This document shows, in pieces, positions 1-7,237 of a stretch of DNA of 64,000 bases; the stretch's first letter is position 1; every line of letters begins with the position of its first letter. Origin of the DNA: an uncultured Clostridia bacterium (GTDB lineage Bacteria; Bacillota; Clostridia; Oscillospirales; Acutalibacteraceae). The notes beneath the pieces are model-generated. The model did no database searches and was not told the origin of the DNA. It was given only the letters and a program-made list of their open reading frames with translations. The DNA lies in NCBI GenBank assembly GCA_937880805.1, contig CALGRR010000067.1, positions 16,033 to 80,032 on the forward strand. Reading direction: 5' to 3'. Made by a program: the position numbers and the translations under genes.

Positions 1-1535
1 TTTTTAAAAGAAAAAACCTCATACATCAACGAAAACCGTTGATATACAAGGCTTTTAAGTGGTCGGAGTAAAGATGATATATCCAAACCCGCGCAAGCGG
101 TTTCAATCTCTTGGAAAGAAACACGCTTTGCGCCTTTTCGGTAATTAAGATTTATGAGAATTTCGTCGTCATAAACGACTACACTGTTTACAAATCTGTT
201 GATTAATGCTCTGCGACCTTCAAGAGTATTCGTATCAATATTTCTGAAACTCATTATGTAGAACATTATCTGTTCATAAGAGAAAGTCGGCTTTTTGATT
301 TCTTCCTGAATTATGCTCAATTCAAGTTTTCTTTTCGTTTCTTCAAGCTCATCAAGTCTTCGCTTTGCAGAGTCATTTATAATGCCTGCCTGAATGGCAT
401 TCAGCATATTTTCTATGCCCTTTTCGGTATCGGCAAGTTGTTTCCTCATCATCGGCAACTCACCGCATTCCTGTCCCTGTGCTTCATACGCCATTTCCGT
501 AAAGTATTTTACAAAATCATCGTCTGAAATCATTTCTTTGACATACTTGATAACAACATATTCTATCTTATCCTTGCGGATTGATTTGTGCTTTGCGTTA
601 CAGGTCTTTTTTCTTTTTGTGTTGGCACATCGGTAGTATCTGTATTTTCTGCTCTTATATTTACTTGTTCCTATTTCGCCAACCATAAATGCGCCGCAGG
701 TTCCGCAGAATAATTTTGTTGTCAGCAGATAATCATCTTCGGCTTTACGTTGAGCCGGAACTTTTTTGTTTTTCTCCATCCGTTCCTGAACCCTGTTAAA
801 CAAGTCTTTCGGAACGATGGCGGGGATTCCGTCGGGAATCACAATATCACGATACTTGTATTCACCCATATATCTTCGGTTGTGAAGAACACCCGAAACA
901 AAGTTAAGGTCAATTTCGCCGCCTTTGTTTGTCTTTGCACCGAGTTCGTTGAGTCGGTCACGGATTTCTTTCATTATCATTCCGTCATCGTACATCTTGA
1001 AAATATCGAGAACAACGGGTGCGGTCAACGGATTAATCTGATAATGTTTTTCTTCGTCAATCGTGTAACCGTAAGTCGGAGTACCGCCGTTATATTTGCA
1101 TTTCAATGCATTCTCCGTATGACCTCGGATTACCTTTACCGCAAGTTCGGCAGAGTAATATTCCGCCATACCTTCAAGCAACGATTCGAGAATAATTCCT
1201 TCGGGTCCGTCTGCTATGTTTTCCGTTGCCGATACAACTTTTACACCGTTTCTTTTGAGTGTTGCTTTATAGTGAGCGCTGTCGTATCTGTTTCGGGAAA
1301 ATCTGTCGAGTTTCCAGACGATAACCATATCGAACAAGCCTTTTGCACTGTCTTTAATCATCTGCAAAAACTCGGGACGGTTATCTGTCTTTGCGGAAAA
1401 TGCACGGTCAATGTAATGTCGGACAATCGTGATTCCGTTCTTGTCACAATATTGAGTACATTCTCTCAATTGACCTTCAATGGATTCTTCTCTCTGACCT
1501 TCTGTGGAGTATCGTGCGTAGATAACTGCTTTCAA
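1..1535 (-). CDS. Large serine recombinase, 3' end beyond window
   Basis: Site-specific recombinase that would cut and rejoin attachment sites of a mobile element. The frame is open from a TTG at 1535 to the window edge (about 511 codons), so only the extreme C-terminus is missing. The N-terminus MKAVIYARYS carries the nucleophile Ser10, followed by the resolvase motif KLDRFSRNRYD. A recombinase domain (GGTPTYGYTI) comes next, then a zinc ribbon (CGTC ... RCAN ... TCNA) and a coiled-coil-rich tail. The TTG start overlaps the TGA of the upstream XRE gene (TTGA), and GAGGGGGTG lies just before it as ribosome binding site, so translation is probably coupled. Family is clear; the element it mobilises is not visible. 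Confidence 0.9.
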   Translation of the reverse strand, partial: MKAVIYARYSTEGQREESIEGQLRECTQYCDKNGITIVRHYIDRAFSAKTDNRPEFLQMIKDSAKGLFDMVIVWKLDRFSRNRYDSAHYKATLKRNGVKVVSATENIADGPEGIILESLLEGMAEYYSAELAVKVIRGHTENALKCKYNGGTPTYGYTIDEEKHYQINPLTAPVVLDIFKMYDDGMIMKEIRDRLNELGAKTNKGGEIDLNFVSGVLHNRRYMGEYKYRDIVIPDGIPAIVPKDLFNRVQERMEKNKKVPAQRKAEDDYLLTTKLFCGTCGAFMVGEIGTSKYKSRKYRYYRCANTKRKKTCNAKHKSIRKDKIEYVVIKYVKEMISDDDFVKYFTEMAYEAQGQECGELPMMRKQLADTEKGIENMLNAIQAGIINDSAKRRLDELEETKRKLELSIIQEEIKKPTFSYEQIMFYIMSFRNIDTNTLEGRRALINRFVNSVVVYDDEILINLNYRKGAKRVSFQEIETACAGLDISSLLRPLKSLVYQRFSLMYEVFSFK

Positions 1536-1888
1536 TCATCTGTCACCCCCTCAGAACTCAAAAGTTTCAGAAGAGTTGCCTTGAGTTGATGGTTTGCTCT
1601 GGAGTTGGGGTCAAAGCACATTTCAACAAACTTTTCCATTTCGGGGCTGTACTTTGTTTTGTGTTCATACAGTCTGCCTTGCGGATTATCCGTTCTTCCG
1701 TAGATATAATCCAGAGAAACATCGTAGTAATCTGCAAGCTTAACCATATTTTCAGGCGAAGGTGTTGCCGAGCCGTTTTCATATCGGTTGATGCTCGACT
1801 GCTTCATTCCCGAAATCTGAGCAAGTTTGTTTTGGGAAAGACCCACACTTTCACGGAGCGCTTTCAGCCTTTTGCTGATGATTTCCAT
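1532..1888 (-). CDS. XRE-family transcriptional regulator
   Basis: A 118-aa DNA-binding protein. The N-terminal half is a Cro/CI-type helix-turn-helix (RLKALRESVGLSQNKLAQ ... SSINRYENG), followed by a short acidic and basic tail of no recognised family. The ATG at 1888 is preceded by GGAGGTGAAACG, which fixes this start over an upstream in-frame ATG. It overlaps the recombinase start by a TTGA junction, so the two form one transcription unit. The likely role, inferred from context, is control of its own promoter and of the recombinase; a palindrome over the -35 box upstream would suit autoregulation. Confidence 0.88.
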   Translation of the reverse strand: MEIISKRLKALRESVGLSQNKLAQISGMKQSSINRYENGSATPSPENMVKLADYYDVSLDYIYGRTDNPQGRLYEHKTKYSPEMEKFVEMCFDPNSRANHQLKATLLKLLSSEGVTDD

Positions 1889-1919
1889 CGTTTCACCTCC
1901 CATATTATATTGTGTAATC

Positions 1920-1951
1920 ATTGTATCACAAATAAATATAGTTGTCAACTA
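1920..1951 (-). promoter_or_regulatory. Promoter and candidate operator for XRE-recombinase unit
   Basis: Reading leftward, TTGACA (1948-1943) is followed after 17 bp by TACAAT (1925-1920). A 13-bp palindrome, TAGTTGTCAACTA (1939-1951), covers the -35 box, a typical place for a repressor of the XRE type to bind. The palindrome and promoter are read directly; the operator role is inferred. Confidence 0.7.
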
Positions 1952-1983
1952 CAATTTTGCATAATCGCCGAAAAGGATTTATT

Positions 1984-2022
1984 CAAAAAAATTCTCCTCC
2001 GACGGATTAACCGCCGAAGGAG
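1984..2022 (-). terminator. Rho-independent terminator
   Basis: Leftward hairpin with a 12-bp stem (2022-2011 with 2005-1994, two G-U wobbles) and a 5-nt loop, followed by a T-rich run down to 1984. It lies downstream of the XRE membrane protein gene that ends at 2134. Confidence 0.75.
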
Positions 2023-2133
2023 TTGTGAATATTCATTTTCATTTTAATAAAAAATAAGGATTTAATAAACTTCTATAAAAAATCTACCATTCCCCATCAA
2101 TCAGAAATATCCTTATCGATATCAACCTTCACA

Positions 2134-2829
2134 TCATTTCCTGATATTATTTGTTCTATTTTTTCTTTTGTCGCTTAAAAACGCAAGAATACGTAAAACA
2201 ATAAATCCAATAATATAAATCACAAAAAAGAATCCAATGGCACATATAACAGACCTTTGAATATTATTTGTAAATTTGTAAATTAAAAATGCTGCGACAA
2301 TTGAAAACAATGCAGCCATAGCTCCACTTGTGATTATATCATTTTTGATTGCAGATATGCGGTTTGGTTTTCCCCATAGCCCATCTCTTATAGTCATAGC
2401 AGCTGCCGTAATACTGCCAACCAATATAATTATTGCTTCGCCTGCAATGTACTTGATATCTGAATACATAATTAACTGAATATTCAGTATTATTACTCCG
2501 ACAATTATTGTTGCTAAAAATGATGTAACAAAAGTTTTTATTCTTTTTTCTTTTTCTATCTTGTTGTAATCTGCTACCTTTTCAAGCGTTTCTTTTGTTT
2601 CTTGATTCATCTTATCATCATTCCTTTCACCGTTCAGAATTTCTTTGACTTCTACATCAAAAAAATCTGCGATTTGAATAATCATACTTAAATCTGGCAT
2701 ATTCGATGCATTTTCCCATCTTGATACAGTTCTTCCGGCTACGCCAAAAATCTCGGCAAGTTGTTCCTGTGTCAGTCCTTTTTCTTTGCGCAGATTTTTC
2801 AGAAAAACACCTATTTTTTGCACATCCAT
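2134..2829 (-). CDS. XRE-type regulator with membrane domain
   Basis: A 231-aa protein with an N-terminal Cro/CI helix-turn-helix (about residues 6-60, core GLTQEQLAEIFGVAGRTVSRWE), an acidic and basic linker, and four predicted membrane segments near residues 100-120, 128-146, 165-185 and 192-214. Such membrane-tethered XRE proteins are common in Clostridia and usually sense an envelope or small-molecule signal, but no ligand can be read here. The ATG at 2829 has GGAGACG eight to nine bases upstream; a longer frame upstream has no such site. It is a single gene, divergent from the AraC-type regulator, with its own terminator. Confidence 0.85.
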   Translation of the reverse strand: MDVQKIGVFLKNLRKEKGLTQEQLAEIFGVAGRTVSRWENASNMPDLSMIIQIADFFDVEVKEILNGERNDDKMNQETKETLEKVADYNKIEKEKRIKTFVTSFLATIIVGVIILNIQLIMYSDIKYIAGEAIIILVGSITAAAMTIRDGLWGKPNRISAIKNDIITSGAMAALFSIVAAFLIYKFTNNIQRSVICAIGFFFVIYIIGFIVLRILAFLSDKRKNRTNNIRK

Positions 2830-3085
2830 AATTTCGTCTCCTTTCACAATGATAATATCAAAAAACGTGGATTTTGAACACGACATAAAGTGAGAATTTC
2901 AAATATAATTATATTTTATCGGTTTGTTTTTGCAACACTTGAATTGACGGTGAATCAGATATATAATTTCAGTATATGACAACCCAAACAAATAGTATTT
3001 GTTCAAGAAAACATTTTCGTTTGCAGATATAATTGTGTTGTAGAAATCGATTTTTACAATCAATCTGAACACAGGAGAATGTATT

Positions 3086-4267
3086 ATGGAGAACACAGAA
3101 CTCATATTCAAAGCCGTTGAATTTGCAAAACAAAATGCATCCGACAACGAAATATCCGTTGAAGATGTTGCCGCAAACGCAGGCTTTTCCATTGACTATT
3201 TTAATCGCATATTCCTCACTCACACGGGTTTTACCGTGACAGCGTATATGAATTATGTCCGTTTAAAAAATGCAACAAAATTGCTTCGTACCACAGACAA
3301 ATCCGTTTTGGAAATTGCTCTTGAAATCGGTTATGATTCTCACGAAGGTTTTACAAAAGCATTCAAGAAAAAATACGGAGTTACTCCGAGCGAGTACCGT
3401 TCCAAAACCAAAAATCAGATAATGTATCTTGGTGAGATAACAGACCAAACCGTTGCTGCCCGTTTCATTCACAGCAATTCTGATTTTCAACTTGTTGATT
3501 CCGACATCGTTATTGATTATCTTCTTGAAAAAGATGCAAAGCGTTACGGTTACTTTTGCACCACAATCAAATATTGCGGTCTTGAAATCGCCGCACCGAA
3601 CGGAGATTTCAAAAACGGTTTTATTGGAATCGGTGATGATGGAAACGGTAAAAGTTATCTTGAAATTATGACGGATGATTTTGAAATTTTATCGGAATGG
3701 ATAAAACGATTTCCGCAAAGAAAAACATTTTATTCAACAAAAGATGAAACAGAAATTTATGAAATCCTGAAATCTTACGGAGTTGAAGAAAAGCTGAAAG
3801 TTACACCTCAAGCGTTATATTTTGGTGAACCGATTGAAGCAAAACTACCCGACGGAATTGTTATCCGTTTGCTGAATCCTTCAGACAAAAAATCAATTCT
3901 CAAATGGGCAAACGGAAAGAAAAACGGTTATATAAATCACCTGCTCAACGAGAAAGATTATCTCGATGAAAACAATCTTGAATACGGAGTTTTTGAAAAC
4001 GAAGATTTGATTGCGGTTGCCGGATGCGGTATTGATGAAGTTCACGGAATGAAACTGAACAACTGCTGTGCTATTTGTTTTGTTGAGGGCAAGGAGAACG
4101 AGAATTTATATCGCACTATATTCGCTTTCATCACCAACGATATAATGAGTAAAAGTGCGTTGCCATTCGATGATATTCAGCACGGTGAATATGCAAAAAC
4201 TCACGGAAATTTCACTTCTGTTGATTACGGATATGAAATTGTAAGCAGAAGATACGACATAATTTAA
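3086..4267 (+). CDS. AraC-family transcriptional regulator, long C-terminal domain
   Basis: A 393-aa protein. The helix-turn-helix pair typical of AraC/XylS (ISVEDVAANAGFSIDYFNRIF and LEIALEIGYDSHEGFTKAFKKKYG) sits at the N-terminus, about residues 22-105, instead of at the C-terminus. The remaining ~290 residues hold at least one further alpha/beta domain; the last ~130 residues (RLLNPSDKKSI ... GVFENEDLIAVAGCGID) have a GNAT-like look, which is a tentative reading. The start ATG has AGGAGA upstream. The gene is monocistronic, ending in a clear terminator. Target genes are unknown; the small-gene cluster further right is a possible target by proximity only. Confidence 0.85.
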   Translation: MENTELIFKAVEFAKQNASDNEISVEDVAANAGFSIDYFNRIFLTHTGFTVTAYMNYVRLKNATKLLRTTDKSVLEIALEIGYDSHEGFTKAFKKKYGVTPSEYRSKTKNQIMYLGEITDQTVAARFIHSNSDFQLVDSDIVIDYLLEKDAKRYGYFCTTIKYCGLEIAAPNGDFKNGFIGIGDDGNGKSYLEIMTDDFEILSEWIKRFPQRKTFYSTKDETEIYEILKSYGVEEKLKVTPQALYFGEPIEAKLPDGIVIRLLNPSDKKSILKWANGKKNGYINHLLNEKDYLDENNLEYGVFENEDLIAVAGCGIDEVHGMKLNNCCAICFVEGKENENLYRTIFAFITNDIMSKSALPFDDIQHGEYAKTHGNFTSVDYGYEIVSRRYDII

Positions 4268-4282
4268 TTTTACAAACAGTTT

Positions 4283-4322
4283 CAGCCTGCGGATTTTTTA
4301 TAATTCCGCAGGCTGATTTTTA
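4283..4322 (+). terminator. Rho-independent terminator of AraC-type gene
   Basis: Perfect 11-bp stem (CAGCCTGCGGA at 4283-4293 with its complement at 4305-4315) followed by ATTTTTAT. Confidence 0.88.
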
Positions 4323-4360
4323 TATAAATCTTTATTGATAAACACCTTGTTTTACTGCTT

Positions 4361-4655
4361 GCTCATTCTTTAGCAAGCAGTGCAAACCTACGTAGGATTT
4401 GCGTTTCTTGCTTGGCCAATTGCACAGATTTACACTTGTCACTAAATTGGCAAGCAAGGCAAATGTGGATACAACCTTGCCAAAATCAGCTTGCAAGTTG
4501 TTCCGATTTTCAACCGTTCACTAACTTAGCAAGCAGGGCAAGTGTATATACACTCTCGCAAATCCTGCTCGCAAAATCGTTTCCGTTTTCACCGTTCACT
4601 ATCTTTGCAAGCAGGGCGAGTGGGTACCCACTTTTGCAAAAACCTCATTTTCAAA
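4361..4655. repeat. Four tandem ~78-bp repeats with palindromic cores
   Basis: Four imperfect direct repeats begin near 4361, 4438, 4516 and 4594. A typical unit opens GTTCACTA, then TTxGCAAGCAGGGC, a central palindrome, GCAAA, a TGCTyGCAA half matching the left arm, and TTCCGTTTTCAACC. The centres lie 77-79 bp apart (4391, 4468, 4547, 4625). The core is different in each copy yet stays palindromic in three: CCTACGTAGG, AGTGTATATACACT and AGTGGGTACCCACT; the second copy is only partly so. The last copy lacks its right outer arm. No reading frame across it looks like a protein. Function is unknown. Confidence 0.85.
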
Positions 4656-4987
4656 TTATGACGATTTACAATTCGTTCATAATTTTTCTTGTCGGTTTTT
4701 TACCGCTTGTTGGTGAATTTCTTCCCCAAACCCCTAATAAAAATCGGAGAGAAAATTTTTAAATCTTCTCTCCGAGCGGCGCCCGTTAGGCTTAAATAAT
4801 AATATAAAACTGGGATAGTTTTTCTACAACGCAAGGGTAAACCCCTTGTTTAAAATCTTTGATTTTTCATCAGCGGAGCTGCGCACTTTACATTCTGTCA
4901 GGATATGTATAAAAGTGCGCCATTCGGAATCTGTTGCAAACATTTTGGAATTTAAAATCAACACTTTTGCACCGCAACTGAAAACTG
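4656..4987. other. Non-coding stretch with two inverted repeats
   Basis: No convincing gene is present. Besides the leftward terminator-like hairpin at 4735-4775, there is a perfect 9-bp inverted repeat, GCGCACTTT (4881-4889) with AAAGTGCGC (4912-4920), around a 22-nt loop. Together they could belong to a small RNA read leftward, but no convincing leftward promoter was found. Confidence 0.45.
4735..4775 (-). terminator. Orphan leftward terminator-like hairpin
   Basis: A perfect 10-bp stem (TCGGAGAGAA at 4744-4753 with its complement at 4766-4775) is followed, when read leftward, by TTTTTATT. No leftward protein gene lies to its right, so it terminates either an unrecognised RNA or nothing that still exists. 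Confidence 0.5.
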
Positions 4988-5016
4988 TTGACAAATTATT
5001 CTTATATTGTTACAAT
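4988..5016 (+). promoter_or_regulatory. Near-consensus sigma-70 promoter
   Basis: TTGACA (4988-4993), 17-bp spacer, TACAAT (5011-5016). It is placed to give a transcript beginning about 25 nt before the leader ORF. Confidence 0.85.
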
Positions 5017-5049
5017 AAATAAAAAATTACTGAAAGGCAGGTGGACAAG

Positions 5050-5106
5050 ATGACAATGATGATTAACACAATGAATCGGAGAGCCGTTTTGTCCGTTTGC
5101 GATTGA
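5050..5106 (+). CDS. 18-codon leader peptide
   Basis: A short frame encodes MTMMINTMNRRAVLSVCD, preceded by the ribosome binding site AGGTGG at a good distance. It lies between a strong promoter and a transcription terminator, the standard layout of ribosome-mediated attenuation. The codons CGG AGA and following GCC (5077-5085) can pair, with one bulged base, with GGCATCTCCG (5135-5144), the left arm of the terminator, and so form an antiterminator. Ribosome stalling in the Met-rich first codons would leave this stretch free. That a ribosome-targeting signal is sensed is inference; the pairing is seen in the sequence. Confidence 0.7.
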   Translation: MTMMINTMNRRAVLSVCD

Positions 5107-5134
5107 TGTAATTTATATCTTTCTGTGAATTACA

Positions 5135-5162
5135 GGCATCTCCGTTTCGGAGGTGCCTTTTA
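5135..5162 (+). terminator. Attenuator terminator upstream of ParB-like gene
   Basis: Stem GGCATCTCC (5135-5143) with GGAGGTGCC (5149-5157), one G-U pair, 5-nt loop, then TTTTAT. It sits between the leader ORF and the ribosome binding site of the next gene, so it would stop transcription before the coding region unless the antiterminator forms. A further 6-bp stem (GTAATT 5108-5113 with AATTAC 5128-5133) precedes it. Confidence 0.8.
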
Positions 5163-5182
5163 TCATTTAGGAGTAAACATAT

Positions 5183-5734
5183 ATGAGTTTAGAATTTCAA
5201 GGCATAAAGCTGATGCCGATATTAGATTTAGGTGTCAGTCAGCTTTATCTGAATAAAAAGAAACTTGATAATATTTACAAATGGTTTTGTCCCGAAGATA
5301 CCGAAAAGTATCCGCCTTTGCCTGTTTATGATTTCTGTGACGGCAAATACACTTTAACGGATGGACACAGCAGAGCTTATGTTGCATACAAAGCAGGTGT
5401 TGCACTTATTCCCGTTGTTTATGATACCGACGAAATTGTTGTGTCAGATATAGGATTGCTTCAATATCGTAACGATATTGAGTGGTGCAAAAGGCACAAG
5501 ATATTTACTGTTGCTGATTTTGAAAACAGAATTATTCCTGATGAACAATATAAAAAGCTATGGATTGAACGATGTGACAAAAGCTATAATCTTTTGACGC
5601 AAACAACCGAAGATGAGAGAAAAGCTTTAAATGATAATCACGGTAATCTTTATCTTTACGGAGCAAACGAAGATTTAGGCACATTATATTTTGAAAGCTC
5701 CTACGGAACATTATTTGAATTCAAAAACAAATAA
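5183..5734 (+). CDS. ParB-like domain protein, function unknown
   Basis: A 183-aa protein with the pattern LTDGHSRAYVAYKAG ... IPVVYD near residues 53-80, which resembles the DGHxR strand-helix of ParB/sulfiredoxin-type folds. The rest is not recognised. AGGAG precedes the ATG at 5183, directly after the attenuator. It is the first gene behind the leader, and the kinase-like gene follows after 27 bp, so the two probably share a transcript. ParB-like here describes a fold resemblance, not chromosome segregation: there is no ParA partner. Confidence 0.7.
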   Translation: MSLEFQGIKLMPILDLGVSQLYLNKKKLDNIYKWFCPEDTEKYPPLPVYDFCDGKYTLTDGHSRAYVAYKAGVALIPVVYDTDEIVVSDIGLLQYRNDIEWCKRHKIFTVADFENRIIPDEQYKKLWIERCDKSYNLLTQTTEDERKALNDNHGNLYLYGANEDLGTLYFESSYGTLFEFKNK

Positions 5735-5761
5735 AACTATTTGAACAATGAAGGTGATATT

Positions 5762-6313
5762 ATGAAATTAGTTATAATATTCGGCAATCTGGCTGTCGGT
5801 AAAATGACGGTTGGGCAAGAACTTGCAAAAATCACAGACCTCAAGCTGTTTCATAACCATATGACCATTGAGCCTGTTATAGAGATTTTTGGATATTATG
5901 AAGGTAAAACAGTACACAGATTGCGTCAGGTTTTCTTTGAGGAGTTTTCAAAAAGCAATAACTACGGAATGATATTCACCTATGTCTGGGCTTTCGACCA
6001 TCAAGGCGATTGGGATTACATAAAATATGTTTCCGATTTGTTCAAAGAGCAAGGTGCAGAAGTTTATTATGTTGAGCTTGTTGCTTCACAAGAAATAAGG
6101 CTTGAAAGGAACTCAACAGAAAACCGACTTAACAATAAACCGTCAAAGCGAAATCTTGATTTTGCAAGAAAAGATTTGCTTAATACCGATAAAAAATACC
6201 GCACTGAAAGTTATGATGGTGAAATAACATTCCCGAACTATATTAAGATTGACAACTCAAATCTTGCACCCGAAGTTGTTGCAGAAATGATAAAGGAAAG
6301 GTTTGAATTGTAA
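5762..6313 (+). CDS. P-loop kinase-like protein (shikimate/adenylate kinase fold)
   Basis: A 183-aa protein opening MKLVIIFGNLAVGKMTVGQEL. The loop GNLAVGKM fits the Walker A shape GxxxxGK but has Met where Ser or Thr normally binds magnesium. An aspartate-containing strand (YGMIFTYVWAFDHQGDWDYI) and an Arg-rich lid (RLERNSTENRLNNKPSKRN) follow, as in small nucleoside or shikimate kinases. The ATG at 5762 has AAGGTG upstream; a TTG seven codons earlier has none. The acceptor cannot be read from sequence. It is second in the attenuator-controlled unit. Confidence 0.7.
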   Translation: MKLVIIFGNLAVGKMTVGQELAKITDLKLFHNHMTIEPVIEIFGYYEGKTVHRLRQVFFEEFSKSNNYGMIFTYVWAFDHQGDWDYIKYVSDLFKEQGAEVYYVELVASQEIRLERNSTENRLNNKPSKRNLDFARKDLLNTDKKYRTESYDGEITFPNYIKIDNSNLAPEVVAEMIKERFEL

Positions 6314-6351
6314 AGATTAATTTGTTTGGTGTAAAAAAAGCATAAACCAAT

Positions 6352-6420
6352 AGGGAATTCTGTCCTCAGCGTTCCGCAAACCTGAACCGAACCAACGGAG
6401 CGTCGGGGACGACATTCCCT
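6352..6420. repeat. Long imperfect hairpin element
   Basis: Two 25-base arms (6352-6376 and 6396-6420) are mutually complementary with only a few mismatches; they open AGGGAAT and close ATTCCCT, with the inner part GCGTTCCG facing CGGAGCGT. The 19-nt loop reads CAAACCTGAACCGAACCAA. There is no T-run, so it is not a terminator. Its form suits a short mobile-repeat (MITE-like) or REP-type element between the kinase-like and methyltransferase genes. Confidence 0.7.
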
Positions 6421-6493
6421 GCATAACTCTACCGAAACAACTTTATTCGCTGTAATTTTAATGAACACGCCAAAGGAATTTAAGGTGAAAACT

Positions 6494-7237
6494 ATGAGCA
6501 AACAAAATATTTTTGACAATGAAGTATTTTTCAACGGCTACAAGGCATTGAGAGATAATGAGATTAATTACAATGATTTACTTGAACAGCCTGCAATGGC
6601 AAAGCTGTTGCCTGATTCAAACGGCAAATCCGTTCTTGATCTGGGCTGCGGCTACGGTCACAACTGCATTGATTTTGTCAGCAGAGGTGCAACGAGGGTT
6701 GTCGGCATTGATATATCCGAAAAGATGCTTGCCGTTGCAAAAGAAGAATCCGCACACAGCAAAATCGAATACCGCAATATGAGCATGACAGATATATCAG
6801 AACTCGGCGAAACATTTGATTTTATTTACAGTTCTCTTGCGTTTCACTATGTCAAGGATTTCAATTCTTTTGCAAAGGATATTTATTCTGTTCTCAACGT
6901 CGGAGGTCAGCTGCTTTTCTCGCAGGAACATCCGATTATCACTGCAACGGTTGACGGAAACGGTCATTTTAATAAAGACGAAAACGGTAACCGAATTTCT
7001 TACACTTTTTCAAACTACGGCGAACAAGGTGAAAGAAAAATTCATTGGTATGTTGACGGAGTTGTGAAATATCACAGAACATTCAGCGGAATTATAAATG
7101 CTCTTGCAAAAGCAGGATTTGTAATTGAAGATGTTACCGAACCCACCCCCGAAGAATGGGCAATAGAAAAACTGCCGACCATTGTTAAGGAATATATAAA
7201 GCCTAATTTTTTGATAGTTAAAGCGAGAAAAATATGA
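6494..7237 (+). CDS. Class I SAM-dependent methyltransferase
   Basis: A 247-aa protein with the SAM-binding motif I VLDLGCGYGHNCIDF (about residues 48-62), motif II VVGIDIS ending in the acidic residue that binds the SAM ribose, and a later FDFIYSSLAFHYV strand. It matches the Methyltransf_11/25 type. The ATG at 6494 has AAGGTG ten bases upstream and gives the usual family length; an upstream ATG adds 11 residues without a site. Its last codon overlaps the next gene (ATGA), so both are translated together. The substrate is unknown. Confidence 0.85.
   Translation: MSKQNIFDNEVFFNGYKALRDNEINYNDLLEQPAMAKLLPDSNGKSVLDLGCGYGHNCIDFVSRGATRVVGIDISEKMLAVAKEESAHSKIEYRNMSMTDISELGETFDFIYSSLAFHYVKDFNSFAKDIYSVLNVGGQLLFSQEHPIITATVDGNGHFNKDENGNRISYTFSNYGEQGERKIHWYVDGVVKYHRTFSGIINALAKAGFVIEDVTEPTPEEWAIEKLPTIVKEYIKPNFLIVKARKI

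Noticed and set aside
750..1589. 279-aa rightward frame
   Set aside because: It is the antisense of the serine recombinase, whose domains are unmistakable on the other strand.
4361..4655. The spaced repeats as a CRISPR array
   Set aside because: The conserved part extends across most of each 78-bp period, the variable part is a palindrome of 10-14 bp and not a spacer, and no cas gene is near.
4361..4655. Integron attC sites
   Set aside because: The palindromic units recall attC in form, but there are no cassette genes between them and no integron integrase nearby; the core RYYYAAC/GTTRRRY sequences are not consistently placed.
4412..4762. 116-aa reading frame across the 78-bp repeats
   Set aside because: The translation only reflects repeat units, has no ribosome binding site and runs into the orphan terminator.
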